Program-made: the position numbers and the translations under genes | In this document: positions 1 through 9,337 of the stretch, piece after piece | Numbering within the stretch: position 1 is the first letter of the stretch | Layout: each line of letters begins with the position of its first letter | Notes under the pieces: model-generated | The model's input: the letters and a program-made list of their open reading frames with translations, nothing else | Told to the model about the DNA's origin: nothing | Databases searched by the model: none | Source: Janthinobacterium lividum | Lineage (GTDB): Bacteria; Pseudomonadota; Gammaproteobacteria; Burkholderiales; Burkholderiaceae_D | Direction: 5' to 3' | DNA length: 64,000 nt | NCBI RefSeq assembly: GCF_023509035.1 | Contig: NZ_CP075583.1 | Location: 1,054,001 to 1,118,000, forward strand

Positions 1-105
1 GTTGCGTTGTAGCAGCACCAAGCCTTGCAACAGCAGATACGCGAGCGCATCGTCTTCCCCTTGCCGTCCCCGTGCCTGTTTATTCTGGAACGGCAGGGGT
101 GGCAT
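1..105 (-). CDS. yraN: YraN / UPF0102 family protein, partial (3' end outside window)
   Basis: The minus strand reads MPPLPFQNKQARGRQGEDDA and continues LAYLLLQGLVLLQRN to the window edge. The G-x-x-GE-x-x-A-x-x-YL...G pattern is the start of the UPF0102 (YraN) family, predicted endonuclease-like proteins of unknown role. The start lies 19 bases after the lpoA stop, and lpoA-yraN adjacency is the E. coli order, which supports the call. Only about 35 residues are visible. The ATG at 105 has only a weak GAG-type ribosome site upstream. Confidence 0.75.
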   Translation of the reverse strand, partial: MPPLPFQNKQARGRQGEDDALAYLLLQGLVLLQRN

Positions 106-124
106 GGCGCGCTCTTGCGTGCTC

Positions 125-1483
125 TTATTGGGCCGGCGGCACGGCGACAGGCGCGGCTGGCGGCCAAGTGCCCAGCACGCCCTGCTGGTAAATGGCGGCT
201 TGCTCCGTGCGTTCGAACACACTTTGATCGTTTTCAAAGCGCACGGCCAGGCGGCCCGTCACGCCATCGAGGGTAAATGGCGCGTTCGGCCGCAGCGCCA
301 CTTCGCGCGCCACGCGGAAGGCATCGATGCCCAGCGCGTACAGGCGTTCCATGTCGGCCGTCAGGCGGCGTTCGGCAGTCTGCTCGGGCTGTGGATACAC
401 CATCACTTGCGGATGGTCGCGCTGCACTTGCCACGGCAAGTCCAGCAGGCGCGCACCGTCGAGCTCGGGACCGCTGGCGCCGCGCCCCGTGCCGGGATTC
501 AATGAAGAGGTGCCATACAAGGGTAAATCGCTGCCGATGGCCACGCGCAGCTGGCGCGCCTGGTCGGCGTCGAGCGCGGCAAACAGCAGACCTGGTGGCG
601 TAGCGGCAAGGCGAGCGCGCAGTTGCACCAGCTCGGCATCGCTCAGGTAGCCATTCGTGGCCGTCAAATCCATCGTCTCGATCTTGCCGCCCTGGCGCAG
701 CCATTCCTGCTTGAAGGCAGCGCTGATGCGGCGCTGCGAGGGCGAACCTGCCGACAGGATCAGTGCGCTGGCGCCTGGCTGCTCGCTGGCGGCCCAGGCG
801 GCGACCTGGCGCGCTTCGGCCTCGATCGACAGGCCCATCACCAGCAGCTTGGCCGGCAGGCGCGCGTCGCCGCGGTTGTCCGGGTGGTTCAGGGCGATCG
901 TCGGCTTGCGCACCAGGTCACTATTCGCCACGGCTGTGACGGCCGAGCGCGACAAAGGCCCTACGACGATGTCCTGTTCTTCCTGTGCTTGCGCAAACTT
1001 GTTCAGGACGTCGCTGCTGCCATCGCCCGTGTCGATCACCGTCACTTCGAAGCCGCTGCGGTCGCGCTCATACGCGGCCATGAAACCGGCGCGCAGCAGT
1101 TCGGCGGCCGGGCCCAGGGACGCCGAGCGCAGCGGCAACAGCAGGCCGATGTGGTGGGCCTTGCCGTCGGACAGCGCCGGCGCCGTGGCGGCCGGCATGT
1201 CCTGCGGCGTGCCGGTCGCCGGCTTGGTGTTGATGGGCGCCAACGGCGCACCGTTTCCGTCGTACGCGGTAATATCGGGCACGGCCACGGCAAAAGTCAC
1301 CGGTTCGGGCGCAGGCGGCTTGGGCGGCACGGGTGGTGGCAGTGGCTTCGGTGGCGGTAGCGCCCTTGTGTTAGATTCAATAGGCGCGCACAATTGCCCG
1401 GGCGCGTCGCAAGGCGTGCTGCAAGCGCTCAGCATGCCGGTCGCGGCACAAACAAGCAGTAACTTCACACTATTAGCAAGCAT
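125..1483 (-). CDS. lpoA: Penicillin-binding protein activator, LpoA-like lipoprotein
   Basis: A 452-residue protein. The N-terminus is a lipoprotein signal (positive start, hydrophobic stretch, lipobox LSAC with Cys about residue 21). A proline-rich linker follows (residues about 40-62), then a periplasmic-binding-protein-like domain beginning near HHIGLLLPL. LpoA proteins sit in the outer membrane and stimulate the class A synthase PBP1A; this is known of the family, not shown here. E. coli LpoA is longer because of an N-terminal TPR domain that this protein lacks, so it resembles the shorter betaproteobacterial form. The start at 1483 has a GGAGG site 5 bases upstream. It is divergent from rsmI with only 12 bases between the two starts, and yraN follows, the conserved yraL-yraM-yraN arrangement. 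Confidence 0.85.
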   Translation of the reverse strand: MLANSVKLLLVCAATGMLSACSTPCDAPGQLCAPIESNTRALPPPKPLPPPVPPKPPAPEPVTFAVAVPDITAYDGNGAPLAPINTKPATGTPQDMPAATAPALSDGKAHHIGLLLPLRSASLGPAAELLRAGFMAAYERDRSGFEVTVIDTGDGSSDVLNKFAQAQEEQDIVVGPLSRSAVTAVANSDLVRKPTIALNHPDNRGDARLPAKLLVMGLSIEAEARQVAAWAASEQPGASALILSAGSPSQRRISAAFKQEWLRQGGKIETMDLTATNGYLSDAELVQLRARLAATPPGLLFAALDADQARQLRVAIGSDLPLYGTSSLNPGTGRGASGPELDGARLLDLPWQVQRDHPQVMVYPQPEQTAERRLTADMERLYALGIDAFRVAREVALRPNAPFTLDGVTGRLAVRFENDQSVFERTEQAAIYQQGVLGTWPPAAPVAVPPAQ

Positions 1484-1495
1484 TTAACCTCCAAA

Positions 1496-2404
1496 ATGAC
1501 CGTACAAGAAATCAGTTCCATCGCCAGCCTGCCCATCATGACAGAGGCGGCGCACCAGGTCTATCCTATCGCAACATTGTATATAGTGGCCACGCCGATC
1601 GGCAATGTGACCGATATCAGTCTGCGCGCGCTGCATTTGCTGAGTCTTGCCGATGCCGTCGCCTGTGAAGATACGCGCAACACGGCGCACCTGCTGACGC
1701 GCTTTGGCTTGAACAAGCCATTGATTGCGGCACATCAACATAACGAACGCGAAGTGGCGCAAACCTTGATTGCCCGCCTGCACGCTGGCGAGCGCATCGC
1801 CCTCGTTTCCGACGCGGGCACGCCGGCCGTGTCCGACCCCGGCGCGCGCATTGTCGACGCCGTGCGCGCGGCCGGCTTGCGCGTGCTACCCCTGCCCGGC
1901 CCGTCGGCGGCGATTACCGCTATTTCCGCCAGCGGCTTATTGAATGACCAGTTTTACTTTGTCGGCTTCCTGCCGGCGAAAGCCAAGCAGCGTGAAAACA
2001 TGCTGCACAGCCTGCGCGGCGTGACGGCCACGATGGTGTTTTATGAAGCGCCGCACCGCATCCTCGATTGCGCCACGGCCCTGGTGGAAGCGTTCGAGCC
2101 CACGCGCCAGGTGGTGTTCGCGCGCGAGCTGACGAAAATGTTCGAGGAAATCCACCGCTGCCCCCTGTCCGAAGCGGAAAGCTGGATACGCGCCGACGCG
2201 CACCGCGAAAAGGGAGAATTCGTCGTCCTGCTCGAAGGCGCCACGGAAGCACAGGACGCGGAAGACGTGGAAGCGGAACGCATCCTGAATATCCTGCTGG
2301 CCGAATGCAGCGTCAAGCAGGCGGCAAATTTGACGGCGCAGATCACGGGGCGCAAGAAAAATGCCCTGTATGAGCGGGCGTTGCAGTTGAAGGGGCAGGA
2401 ATAA
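1496..2404 (+). CDS. rsmI: 16S rRNA (cytidine-1402 2'-O)-methyltransferase
   Basis: A 302-residue tetrapyrrole-methylase-fold SAM enzyme. Family motifs are clear: LYIVATPIGNVTDISLRAL near residue 28, CEDTRNTAHLL, SDAGTPAVSDPG and LPGPSAAITA. RsmI adds the 2'-O-methyl group to C1402 in the ribosomal decoding centre. The recognisable family homology starts near residue 24. The ATG at 1496 gives a roughly 20-residue leader, and a later ATG at 1538 is possible; neither has a strong ribosome site. The gene is divergent from lpoA and convergent with the gene ending at 2465. A perfect hairpin lies just past its stop. Confidence 0.93.
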   Translation: MTVQEISSIASLPIMTEAAHQVYPIATLYIVATPIGNVTDISLRALHLLSLADAVACEDTRNTAHLLTRFGLNKPLIAAHQHNEREVAQTLIARLHAGERIALVSDAGTPAVSDPGARIVDAVRAAGLRVLPLPGPSAAITAISASGLLNDQFYFVGFLPAKAKQRENMLHSLRGVTATMVFYEAPHRILDCATALVEAFEPTRQVVFARELTKMFEEIHRCPLSEAESWIRADAHREKGEFVVLLEGATEAQDAEDVEAERILNILLAECSVKQAANLTAQITGRKKNALYERALQLKGQE

Positions 2405-2416
2405 GGTGATTGTGAG

Positions 2417-2454
2417 ATACCCAGATTGGGTACGCTCGTACCCAATCTGGGTAT
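2417..2454. terminator. Perfect 16-bp inverted repeat between convergent genes
   Basis: ATACCCAGATTGGGTA at 2417-2432 is followed by a 6-base loop and its exact reverse complement at 2439-2454. Each arm is itself near-palindromic (TACCCA-GAT-TGGGTA), so both a long stem and two small hairpins are possible. It lies between the stops of rsmI and the convergent gene, where a bidirectional terminator is expected. There is no T run on either side, so intrinsic termination would be atypical. Confidence 0.55.
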
Positions 2455-2464
2455 GTTGTTAGAC

Positions 2465-3160
2465 TCACCACTTGCAGCCGCTGTCCTTCTTGTCGAGCAA
2501 CATCAGCACGGGGGCCAGCAAGCCCGCGCCTGAATAGGCGCTGCGGCAATCGCCGCGTTTGCCTTGTGCGATGTCGCGCGCCAGCTGGGTTTCCGTTTGC
2601 AACGGCTTGTCGGGGATTTGCCCCACGGCCGTGCCCACCTTGGACGGGTCGCGCTCGCCGGCCATCTTGCGCGCCGTCTTCCTGGCCGCGTCCATATCGA
2701 ATTTCGGTGTTTCCGGGGTTTCTTGCCTGAAGGTATCGACACTGGCTGCCGGCGTGGCCGGTGATGCCGGTACGAGCGTGATGGCTTGCGGGCTGGATGC
2801 CGCCGGCGTGGCCGCTGCCGGCGTTTCCCGGGCAGTAGCGAGTTTCGGCTTGCTGATGGGCTTGGGTTCGCGTTTCGGTTTGACGACTTCGACGGGCGGC
2901 GGGGGCGGCTTGGCGGCCAGCGGACGTATCCATACGGCGATCGATTCCACGCGCGGCGCCGTGTCCATCTGCACGGTCGGCTGCACATGGCGCCACAGAT
3001 AGATCAAGGCGCCATGCAGCAGCAAGGACACGCCGATGCCCAGCACGATGCCGCGGCGGTTCGGCATGGGCAGGCCGCCGTCGCTTCTTTCTATCCTGAA
3101 CTCCATTGCCGTCGTCGCCTTCATGTCTGATCGGGAAAACTTGCCAAGCCAGTGTCGCAT
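2465..3160 (-). CDS. TonB-like inner-membrane-anchored hypothetical protein
   Basis: A 231-residue protein not assigned to a named family. One membrane segment lies near residues 38-55 (GIVLGIGVSLLLHGALIYLW). A proline- and lysine-rich stretch follows (PPPPPVEVVKPKREPKP), the layout of TonB/TolA-type periplasm-spanning linkers, then an Ala/Pro/Thr-rich region and a C-terminal part with two cysteines that could form a disulfide. The C-terminus lacks a clear TonB domain. Later in-frame starts at 3106 and 3067 are plausible, because the first Met has no ribosome site. It is transcribed away from tRNA-Pro and converges on rsmI. Function is unknown; a TonB- or energy-coupling-related role is inference from architecture only. 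Confidence 0.6.
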   Translation of the reverse strand: MRHWLGKFSRSDMKATTAMEFRIERSDGGLPMPNRRGIVLGIGVSLLLHGALIYLWRHVQPTVQMDTAPRVESIAVWIRPLAAKPPPPPVEVVKPKREPKPISKPKLATARETPAAATPAASSPQAITLVPASPATPAASVDTFRQETPETPKFDMDAARKTARKMAGERDPSKVGTAVGQIPDKPLQTETQLARDIAQGKRGDCRSAYSGAGLLAPVLMLLDKKDSGCKW

Positions 3161-3234
3161 ATTTCAATCGTTTTGAAAAATACATGGGTTCCAGTGTCGC
3201 CCGTAAATAATTTACATAGAGTTTCACCTGACCC

Positions 3235-3263
3235 TTGACCGAAATCGATACGGCCTGTATTAT
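3235..3263 (+). promoter_or_regulatory. Sigma-70 promoter of tRNA-Pro
   Basis: TTGACC at 3235-3240, a 17-base spacer, and TATTAT at 3258-3263, ending 9 bases before the tRNA. Spacing and hexamers are near consensus, as expected for a stable-RNA gene. Confidence 0.75.
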
Positions 3264-3272
3264 CTTGGTCTT

Positions 3273-3349
3273 CGGAGTGTGGCGCAGCCCGGTAGCGCAC
3301 CTGGTTTGGGACCAGGGGGTCCAAGGTTCGAATCCTTGTACTCCGACCA
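3273..3349 (+). tRNA. tRNA-Pro (anticodon UGG)
   Basis: A 77-base cloverleaf. Acceptor arm CGGAGTG pairs with TACTCCG (one G-T pair), CCA is encoded, the D arm contains GGCGCAGCCCGGTAGCGC, and the anticodon stem-loop is CCTGG-TTTGGGA-CCAGG with anticodon TGG. The T arm carries GGTTCGAATCC. It is a single-gene unit with its own promoter and terminator. Confidence 0.97.
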
Positions 3350-3361
3350 AATTTGTAGAAA

Positions 3362-3395
3362 AAAACCCAAGAGTTCAGGCTCTTGGGTTTTTTTT
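3362..3395 (+). terminator. Intrinsic terminator of tRNA-Pro
   Basis: The stem CCCAAGAG (3366-3373) / CTCTTGGG (3380-3387), extended by A-T pairs, has a 6-base loop and is followed by exactly eight Ts and then CGTC. The same T8-CGTC tail occurs at both rrn terminators and at the 53.6 kb RNA. Confidence 0.9.
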
Positions 3396-3408
3396 CGTCT
3401 GTAGTGCC

Positions 3409-3472
3409 GGGGTCAGACCCCCGGTTGTGTTGGCGCTGAGCTTGACGCTAGCGCCATTGAGGGTCTGACCCC
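3409..3472. repeat. Dispersed palindromic repeat with GGGGTCAGACCCC ends, copy 1
   Basis: GGGGTCAGACCCC at 3409-3421 and GGGTCTGACCCC at 3461-3472 bracket about 40 bases that include a GACGCTAGCG stretch. A second, diverged copy is at 43327-43390. Both copies lie just downstream of a stable-RNA terminator. This copy also abuts the liuE stop at 3478, so it may double as that operon's transcript end. Confidence 0.7.
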
Positions 3473-3477
3473 AGATT

Positions 3478-4398
3478 TCAGCCTGCGCGCTTCGCCGCGA
3501 TGGCGTTGCCGGCGCGGCTGGAACCCTTGCGGCCCAGCTGCTGCGAGATGAACTGGCCCGCGTCCACCACCAGGTCCAGGTCGATGCCGGTGGAAATTCC
3601 CAGCCCCTGCATCAAGTACAGCACGTCCTCGGTGGCCACGTTGCCGGTGGCGCCCTTGGCGTAGGGGCAGCCGCCCAGGCCGGAGACGGACGAGTGATAG
3701 ATCGCGATGCCCGTTTCCAGGCTGGCGTAGATGTTCGCCAGCGCCTGTCCATAGGTGTCGTGGAAGTGGCCGGACAGGCCGCCCACGTGGAAGGCTGCGA
3801 TGGCGCGCTCCATCACCGCCTGCGTTTTGCGCGGCGTGGCCACGCCGATGGTATCGGCGATGTCGATCTCGTCGCAGCCCAGGTCGCGCATGCGACCCAC
3901 TACGTCGGCCACGGCGTCCAGCGGCACTTCTCCCTGGTAGGGACAGCCGAAGGCGCAGCTGATGCTGCCGCGCAGGCGCAGACCGTGTTCCTTGGCCGCC
4001 TTGGCCACGCCCTCGAAGCGGGCAATCGATTCGGCGATCGAGCAGTTGATGTTCTTTTGCGAGAACGCCTCGGAGGCGGAGCCGAAGATCACCACTTCAT
4101 CGGCCTTCGCCGCCAGCGCCGCCTCGAAACCCTGCATGTTCGGCGTCAGCGCGGAATAAATGGTACCGGCGCGGCGCGCGATCTTTTCCATCACTTCCGC
4201 GCTGGTGGCCATCTGCGGCACCCATTTTGGCGAGACGAAGGACGCCGCCTCGATATTGGCGAAGCCCGCCAGGGTCAGGCGGTCGACCAGCTCGATCTTG
4301 ACGGCGGCGCTGATGGTGTCCTTCTCGTTTTGCAGGCCGTCGCGCGGACCCACTTCGACGATCTTGACCTGTTTCGGCAAATTCGGTTGATTGCTCAT
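3478..4398 (-). CDS. liuE: Hydroxymethylglutaryl-CoA lyase
   Basis: A 306-residue TIM-barrel enzyme of the DRE-TIM family. VKIVEVGPRDGLQNEK near residue 12 is the N-terminal signature, SFVSPKWVPQM follows, the metal-binding HFHDTYGQA is near residue 208, and the catalytic-loop cysteine lies in GLGGCPYAKGATGN. It splits HMG-CoA into acetyl-CoA and acetoacetate, the last step of leucine breakdown. Its start has an AAGGA site and lies one base after the ghrA stop, so it is the last gene of the long liu/bio unit. No break is seen. Confidence 0.93.
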   Translation of the reverse strand: MSNQPNLPKQVKIVEVGPRDGLQNEKDTISAAVKIELVDRLTLAGFANIEAASFVSPKWVPQMATSAEVMEKIARRAGTIYSALTPNMQGFEAALAAKADEVVIFGSASEAFSQKNINCSIAESIARFEGVAKAAKEHGLRLRGSISCAFGCPYQGEVPLDAVADVVGRMRDLGCDEIDIADTIGVATPRKTQAVMERAIAAFHVGGLSGHFHDTYGQALANIYASLETGIAIYHSSVSGLGGCPYAKGATGNVATEDVLYLMQGLGISTGIDLDLVVDAGQFISQQLGRKGSSRAGNAIAAKRAG

Positions 4399-4399
4399 C

Positions 4400-5332
4400 T
4401 CAATATCCTTGCAAACGGTTGACGATGCCGGCGACAGAGTCTCCGGCGTGCAGGCGGCGCATCTTGGCGGCGATCTGCGCCACGCTTTCGCGGCGCAGGG
4501 TGGCCGCCGAAATATGCGGCGTGATGGTGATACGCGGTTCTTGCCAGAACGGGTGCTGCTGCGGCAGCGGCTCGTTGCGGAACACGTCGAGTGTCGCCCC
4601 GGCGATATGCCCGGAGCGGATCAGGGGCAGCAGATCCGGTTCGGCGAGATGCGCGCCGCGCGCCACGTTGATGACGTAGGCGCCCGGCAGCAGCATGGAC
4701 AGGCGCGTGCGGTCGAGCAGGTTGTGTGTCTCGGGCGTGAGCGGCAGCATGCACACCAGCACGCGCGTGCTGCGCAAGAATGCTTCGAGCCCCTCTTCGC
4801 CCGCAAAGCACGCGACGCCATCGAGGTGTTTCCGGCTGCGGCTCCAGCCCCGCAGGGGGAATTCGAACTGCGCCAGCGCTTGCAGCACGCGCGTGCCCAG
4901 TACGCCCATGCCCAGCACGCCGACGGGGAAATCCGCCTTGCCGAAGGCGGGCAGCGGCTGCCAGATGCCGGCGCGGCCCTGCGCCTCGTATTCGTCGAAG
5001 CGGCGGAAGTGGCGCAGCACGGCGTGGCTCACATATTCGGCCATCTGCACGCCCATGCCCGCGTCGTCCAGGCGCACCAGCGGCACGTGGGCGGGCAGGG
5101 CCTCGCCAAATTTCAGGAGCGCGTCGACTCCCGCGCCCGTGTTGAAGATGGCTTTGACTTCGCGCAATGCCGGCAGCATGGCCGCTGGCGGCTGCCACAC
5201 GACGGCGTAGTCGCATGGCGCGAAAGTGTCGCCTTCGCGCCAGAAGGCAATCTCCGCTTCGGGCAGCAAGTCCTTGAAATCGGCGATCCACGCCGCTTCC
5301 TTGCCGTCCGAACGTTGTAAAAGGATGCGCAT
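4400..5332 (-). CDS. ghrA: D-2-hydroxyacid dehydrogenase, glyoxylate/hydroxypyruvate reductase A type
   Basis: A 310-residue protein starting MRILLQRSDGKEAAW. The NAD(P)-binding Rossmann motif is VGVLGMGVLGTRVLQAL near residue 140. Catalytic residues of the family are visible: Arg in NVARGAHL, Glu in FRNEPLP and His in ITPHISA. GhrA enzymes reduce glyoxylate and hydroxypyruvate. The gene sits between liuD (11-base gap) and liuE and so is co-transcribed with leucine catabolism. Why such a reductase is there is not obvious; it could act on a 2-keto acid from branched-chain amino acids, which is inference. Confidence 0.85.
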   Translation of the reverse strand: MRILLQRSDGKEAAWIADFKDLLPEAEIAFWREGDTFAPCDYAVVWQPPAAMLPALREVKAIFNTGAGVDALLKFGEALPAHVPLVRLDDAGMGVQMAEYVSHAVLRHFRRFDEYEAQGRAGIWQPLPAFGKADFPVGVLGMGVLGTRVLQALAQFEFPLRGWSRSRKHLDGVACFAGEEGLEAFLRSTRVLVCMLPLTPETHNLLDRTRLSMLLPGAYVINVARGAHLAEPDLLPLIRSGHIAGATLDVFRNEPLPQQHPFWQEPRITITPHISAATLRRESVAQIAAKMRRLHAGDSVAGIVNRLQGY

Positions 5333-5343
5333 CGTGGCAGCCT

Positions 5344-7372
5344 CTATGCGGCGGCCTTGAAGGCCAGCAGCGGCGCGCCATCGGCTACCTGGTCGCCGAC
5401 CGCGTACAGCACGTCCTCCACCAGGCCGTCGTGCGGCGCGGCGATCGTGTGCTCCATCTTCATCGCTTCCATGATGACCAGAGGCTCGCCCTTCTTGACG
5501 TCCTGGCCTTTGTTCACCAGCACGGCGACGACCTTGCCCGGCATCGGCGCCGTCAGGCGTCCGCCTTCCGCTTCCACTTCGCCCGCATGCGCCATCGGAT
5601 CGCTGTAATGCAGTGTGTAGTGCAAGCCGCCGCTGAATACGTGGAACTGCTCCCCGTCGCGCAGCACGGTGCCATGCACGGCACGCTCGCCGAGCTTGAT
5701 GTGCAGCTCCTTGCCTTTGCACGCCGTCAGGGTGAGGGGCTGGCCGTTGAACAGCCATCCATCCGTCTTGTAGGCGATGCGCGCGGCATAGGCCTTGCTG
5801 TCGCCGGTCAGCGCGAATTCATCGGCGAATGACAGGCTGCGTCCCAGGGTGCTGTTCAAGCGCCAGCCCAGGGCATTGCCCCATGGGTCGGCACGATTGG
5901 CCGATTGCGCCTCGGCGGCCGTTTTTCTCTTCCAGCAGCAAGGCGACGGACGCCAGCGCCAGGGCCGTGTCGGGCGCCGCCTGCAGGGCGGGGAACAGCG
6001 TGTCGTGATTGCGCTCGATCAAACCCGTATCGAGGTCGGCGCTGGAAAACGCCTGGCCTTCGACCAGGCGTTTCAAAAAGGCGATATTGCTGGCCAGGCC
6101 CACGATCTGGTATTCGGCCAGCGCCTGCGCCATGCGCGCCAGCGCTTCGCGGCGGTCCGCGCCCCAGACGATCAGCTTGGCGATCATCGGGTCGTAGAAT
6201 GGCGAAATCGCATCGCCTTCGCGCACGCCCGAATCGATGCGCACGCCAGCCGGAACCACCGTGCCACCCAGCTCGAACGTCACGGCCGATGGCGATTGCA
6301 TGTGGCGCAGCGTGCCAATCGACGGCAGGAAACCCTTTTCCGGATTTTCCGCATAGATGCGCGCCTCGATGGCGTGGCCATGGATCGTCAATTCGCTCTG
6401 TTTTTTCGGCAGCGGCTCGCCAAAGGCGACGCGCAACTGCCACTCCACCAGGTCGGTGCCGGTGATCATTTCCGTCACCGGATGCTCCACCTGCAGACGC
6501 GTGTTCATCTCCATGAAGTAGAACGAGCCATCCTGGTTGGCGATGAATTCCACCGTGCCCGCACCGACGTAACCGACAGCCTTGGCGGCGGCGACGGCCG
6601 CTTCGCCCATGGCGGCGCGGCGGTCAGACGGCATGCCCGGCGCCGGCGCTTCTTCCAGCACCTTCTGGTGACGGCGCTGCACCGAGCAATCGCGCTCGAA
6701 CAGGTAGATGCAGTTGCCCAGGGTGTCGGCAAACACCTGGATTTCGATATGTCGCGGAAGCGACAGGTATTTTTCGGCCAGCACCTTGTCGTCGCCGAAA
6801 GAGCTGATCGCTTCACGCTTGCACGAGGCCAGCGCGGCCTTGAAGTCGGCGCTGTTGTCGATGACGCGCATGCCCTTGCCGCCGCCGCCGGCTGAAGCCT
6901 TCAGCAGCACGGGATAGCCGATCTTGTCGGCTTGCGTGTGCAGGAAGTCCGCATCCTGTTCCTCGCCGTGGTAGCCGGGCACCAGCGGTACATTCGCCTT
7001 TTCCATCAGCGACTTGGCGGCCGATTTGGAACCCATGGCGCGCATGGCGGACGCCGGCGGGCCGATGAAGACGAGTCCTGCCGCGTGGCAGGCGTCGGCG
7101 AAGTCTGCATTCTCGGAGAGGAAACCATAGCCGGGGTGGATCGCCTGCGCACCCGTGGCCAGCGCCACGGCGATGATCTTGTCGCCGCACAGGTAGCTTT
7201 CCTTGGCCGGCGCGGGGCCGATCAAGACGGCTTCGTCGCACACGGCGACGTGCTTGGCGTTGGCGTCCGCTTCGGAATACACGGCGACGGTCTGGATGCC
7301 CATGCGGCGCGCGGTGGCGGCGACACGGCAAGCGATTTCGCCGCGGTTGGCGATCAGGATTTTAGTGAACAT
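5344..7372 (-). CDS. liuD: Methylcrotonyl-CoA carboxylase biotin-containing (alpha) subunit; one apparent frameshift
   Basis: Starts MFTKILIANRGEIACR at 7372 with an AGAGAGAG ribosome site. The biotin carboxylase domain covers the first 450 or so residues (GYGFLSENADFA, the ATP loop SAGGGGKGMR, MEMNTRLQVEHPVTE). The C-terminal biotinyl domain has the attachment lysine in EAMKMEH. The two parts are in different frames. The break is at 5922-5926, where the coding strand has five As; with four As it reads through as EEKTAAEAQSANRADPWGNA and joins the rest, giving about 675 residues, the usual length. I regard this as a sequencing error. With liuB it carboxylates 3-methylcrotonyl-CoA. The gene follows bioB by 94 bases, fitting its need for biotin. 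Confidence 0.88.
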
Positions 7373-7429
7373 GGTCTCTCTCTTTGCAGCTCGTGGCTGG
7401 AAGTTTTTTATCTGAGGTGTCGCGATGAA

Positions 7430-7456
7430 GGAATGCGCCCTGGTGGGGCGCATTCC
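7430..7456 (-). terminator. Hairpin after bioB (attenuator or RNA-stabilising element)
   Basis: GGAATGCGCCC at 7430-7440 and its exact complement GGGCGCATTCC at 7446-7456 form an 11-bp stem with a 5-base loop in the bioB-liuD gap. No T run follows on the minus strand. It may be a partial terminator or a 3'-end stabiliser separating the biotin genes from liuD. Confidence 0.5.
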
Positions 7457-7466
7457 GATGGCTGCA

Positions 7467-8513
7467 TCAGCAGCCGCACTTCTCTTTCTGCACCGAGTCC
7501 AGCATGGCGCCGCGCGTCTGCAGGCCCAGCTTACCCAGCAGGGTGCGGTCGTCTTCCGCTTCCGGGTTGTCGGTGGTGAGCAGCTTGTCGCCGTAGAAGA
7601 TGGAATTGGCGCCCGCCAGGAAGCACATGGCTTGTACGGCTTCGCCCATCTGGCGGCGGCCGGCCGACAAACGCACACGCGCTTTTGGCATGGTGATGCG
7701 GGCCACGGCGATCGTGCGCACGAATTCGAACGGGTCGAGCGCTTCCAGGCCATACAAAGGCGTGCCTTCCACCTGCACCAGGTGGTTCACGGGCACCGAT
7801 TCCGGATACGGATTCAAATTGGCCAGCTGGGCGATCAGGCCCGCGCGCTGTAGACGCGTTTCGCCCATGCCGACGATGCCGCCGCAGCATACTTTCAAGC
7901 CTGCTTCGCGCACGCGGCCCAGGGTATCGAGGCGGTCCTGGTATTCGCGCGTGGAGATGACGTTGTCGTAGAACTCGGGCGCCGTATCGAGGTTGTGGTT
8001 ATAGAAGTCGAGGCCCGCGTTTTTCAGGCGGTCGGCTTGTCCCTCTTCCAGCATGCCCAAAGTAGCGCAGGTTTCCAGGCCCAGCGCCTTGACCTTGGTC
8101 ACCATCTCTTCGACTTTTTCCATGTCGCGTTCTTTCGGGCTGCGCCAGGCGGCGCCCATGCAGAAGCGCGTGGCGCCGTTGGCTTTCGCCTGGCGTGCCG
8201 CGTCGAGCACCGTGTCGATATCGAGGATTTTTTTCGCTTCCACGCCCGTGTCGTAGCGGGCCGCCTGCGGGCAGTAGCCGCAGTCTTCCTCGCAGCCGCC
8301 CGTCTTGATCGACAACAGGGTCGCCAGTTCCACGTCGCCATCGGGGAAGTTGATGCGGTGGGTTTGCTGGGCCTTGAACATCAGGTCATTGAATGGCAGG
8401 TCGAACAGGGCCAGCACATCGGCGACGGGCCAGGTGGCCGCTTCCGGCACGGTGATGCGCGCCGCAGGGCGGTGCAGTTCGACGGTTTTTGCTGCTTCTT
8501 GGACGTGAGACAT
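7467..8513 (-). CDS. bioB: Biotin synthase
   Basis: A 348-residue radical-SAM enzyme. The CxxxCxxC iron-sulfur motif is in [17 protein letters not shown] near residue 75, with [19 protein letters not shown] upstream and [12 protein letters not shown] further on, all typical of BioB. It inserts sulfur into dethiobiotin. The C-terminus ends KEKCGC. The start at 8513 has AAGGAATC upstream. It is the last of the four contiguous bio genes and is followed by liuD. Confidence 0.96.
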   Translation of the reverse strand: MSHVQEAAKTVELHRPAARITVPEAATWPVADVLALFDLPFNDLMFKAQQTHRINFPDGDVELATLLSIKTGGCEEDCGYCPQAARYDTGVEAKKILDIDTVLDAARQAKANGATRFCMGAAWRSPKERDMEKVEEMVTKVKALGLETCATLGMLEEGQADRLKNAGLDFYNHNLDTAPEFYDNVISTREYQDRLDTLGRVREAGLKVCCGGIVGMGETRLQRAGLIAQLANLNPYPESVPVNHLVQVEGTPLYGLEALDPFEFVRTIAVARITMPKARVRLSAGRRQMGEAVQAMCFLAGANSIFYGDKLLTTDNPEAEDDRTLLGKLGLQTRGAMLDSVQKEKCGC

Positions 8514-8545
8514 GTGATTCCTTCGCTTCTATTTTTTGGATACGT

Positions 8546-9337
8546 TTAAGTGTTTGGATGCTGCGCCGGCCAGTTGGGCAAGCCGGTGAAATCGAGATAC
8601 GCCGCCGCCGCTTCCGCGCTCGGTTGCGCCAGGCGCGGCACCTTGCCCAGCAGCGGCGCCGGGATGCGCTCGATCAGCGCATCGATATTTTCGTCGAGGA
8701 AGCGCATTTCCACTTCCAGGGTGTTGGCCACCCAGCCGATCACCGTCAGGCCGCGCGCTTCGATGGCTTCCAGCGTCAGCAAGGCCTGGCTGATGCAACC
8801 AAGGCGCATGCCGACCACCAGGATCACGGGCAGATCGAGCTGCTGCGCCAGGTCGGCCGAATCAAAACCGGGCGACAGGGGCACGCGAAAACCGCCCACG
8901 CCTTCGACCACGACTGCGTCCGAGGCGGCGGCGATTTCCAGGTAGGCGGCCAGGATCGGTACCGACTCGATGCTGACGCCTTCGAGCGCGGCGGCGATAT
9001 GCGGCGCCGCCGGTTCCTTCAGCAAGTAGGGCGTGGTCAGGCTGCGCAGCATGGTGACGTTGCCGGCGGCGATCAGGCTGTCGGCGTCTTCATTATGCAG
9101 CTCGCCGTCGCGCATCTCGGCGCCGGCGGCGACAGGCTTCATGCCGCAGGCACGCACGCCGCGCGCGACCAGCGCATGCAGCAGGGCCGACGACGTCAAG
9201 GTCTTGCCGATTTCCGTGTCGGTACCGGTGACGAAACAGGCAAAGCGCGATGGCAGGGCTGCAATGGCCGGCGCCGGCTGCACGGCCGGCGCCAGGTCCG
9301 CCAGCACTTCCGCCACGATAGGGTCATCAAGGCTCAT
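8546..9337 (-). CDS. bioD: Dethiobiotin synthetase
   Basis: About 263 residues from [12 protein letters not shown]. The P-loop-like [19 protein letters not shown] (residues about 35-53) and [12 protein letters not shown] are BioD signatures. It closes the ureido ring of biotin using ATP and CO2. I chose the start at 9337 because GGAAAGGAATCGCC lies just upstream and overlaps the end of bioF by 11 bases, a usual coupled arrangement; an upstream Met at 9367 would only add a non-conserved leader. Roughly the first 30 residues are longer than in E. coli BioD. Confidence 0.93.
   Translation of the reverse strand: MSLDDPIVAEVLADLAPAVQPAPAIAALPSRFACFVTGTDTEIGKTLTSSALLHALVARGVRACGMKPVAAGAEMRDGELHNEDADSLIAAGNVTMLRSLTTPYLLKEPAAPHIAAALEGVSIESVPILAAYLEIAAASDAVVVEGVGGFRVPLSPGFDSADLAQQLDLPVILVVGMRLGCISQALLTLEAIEARGLTVIGWVANTLEVEMRFLDENIDALIERIPAPLLGKVPRLAQPSAEAAAAYLDFTGLPNWPAQHPNT

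Noticed and set aside
4391..5320. A 309-codon plus-strand frame, and similar ones opposite bioD, liuB and aceK
   Set aside because: All mirror well-supported minus-strand genes and show Arg/His/Gly-rich, family-less translations.
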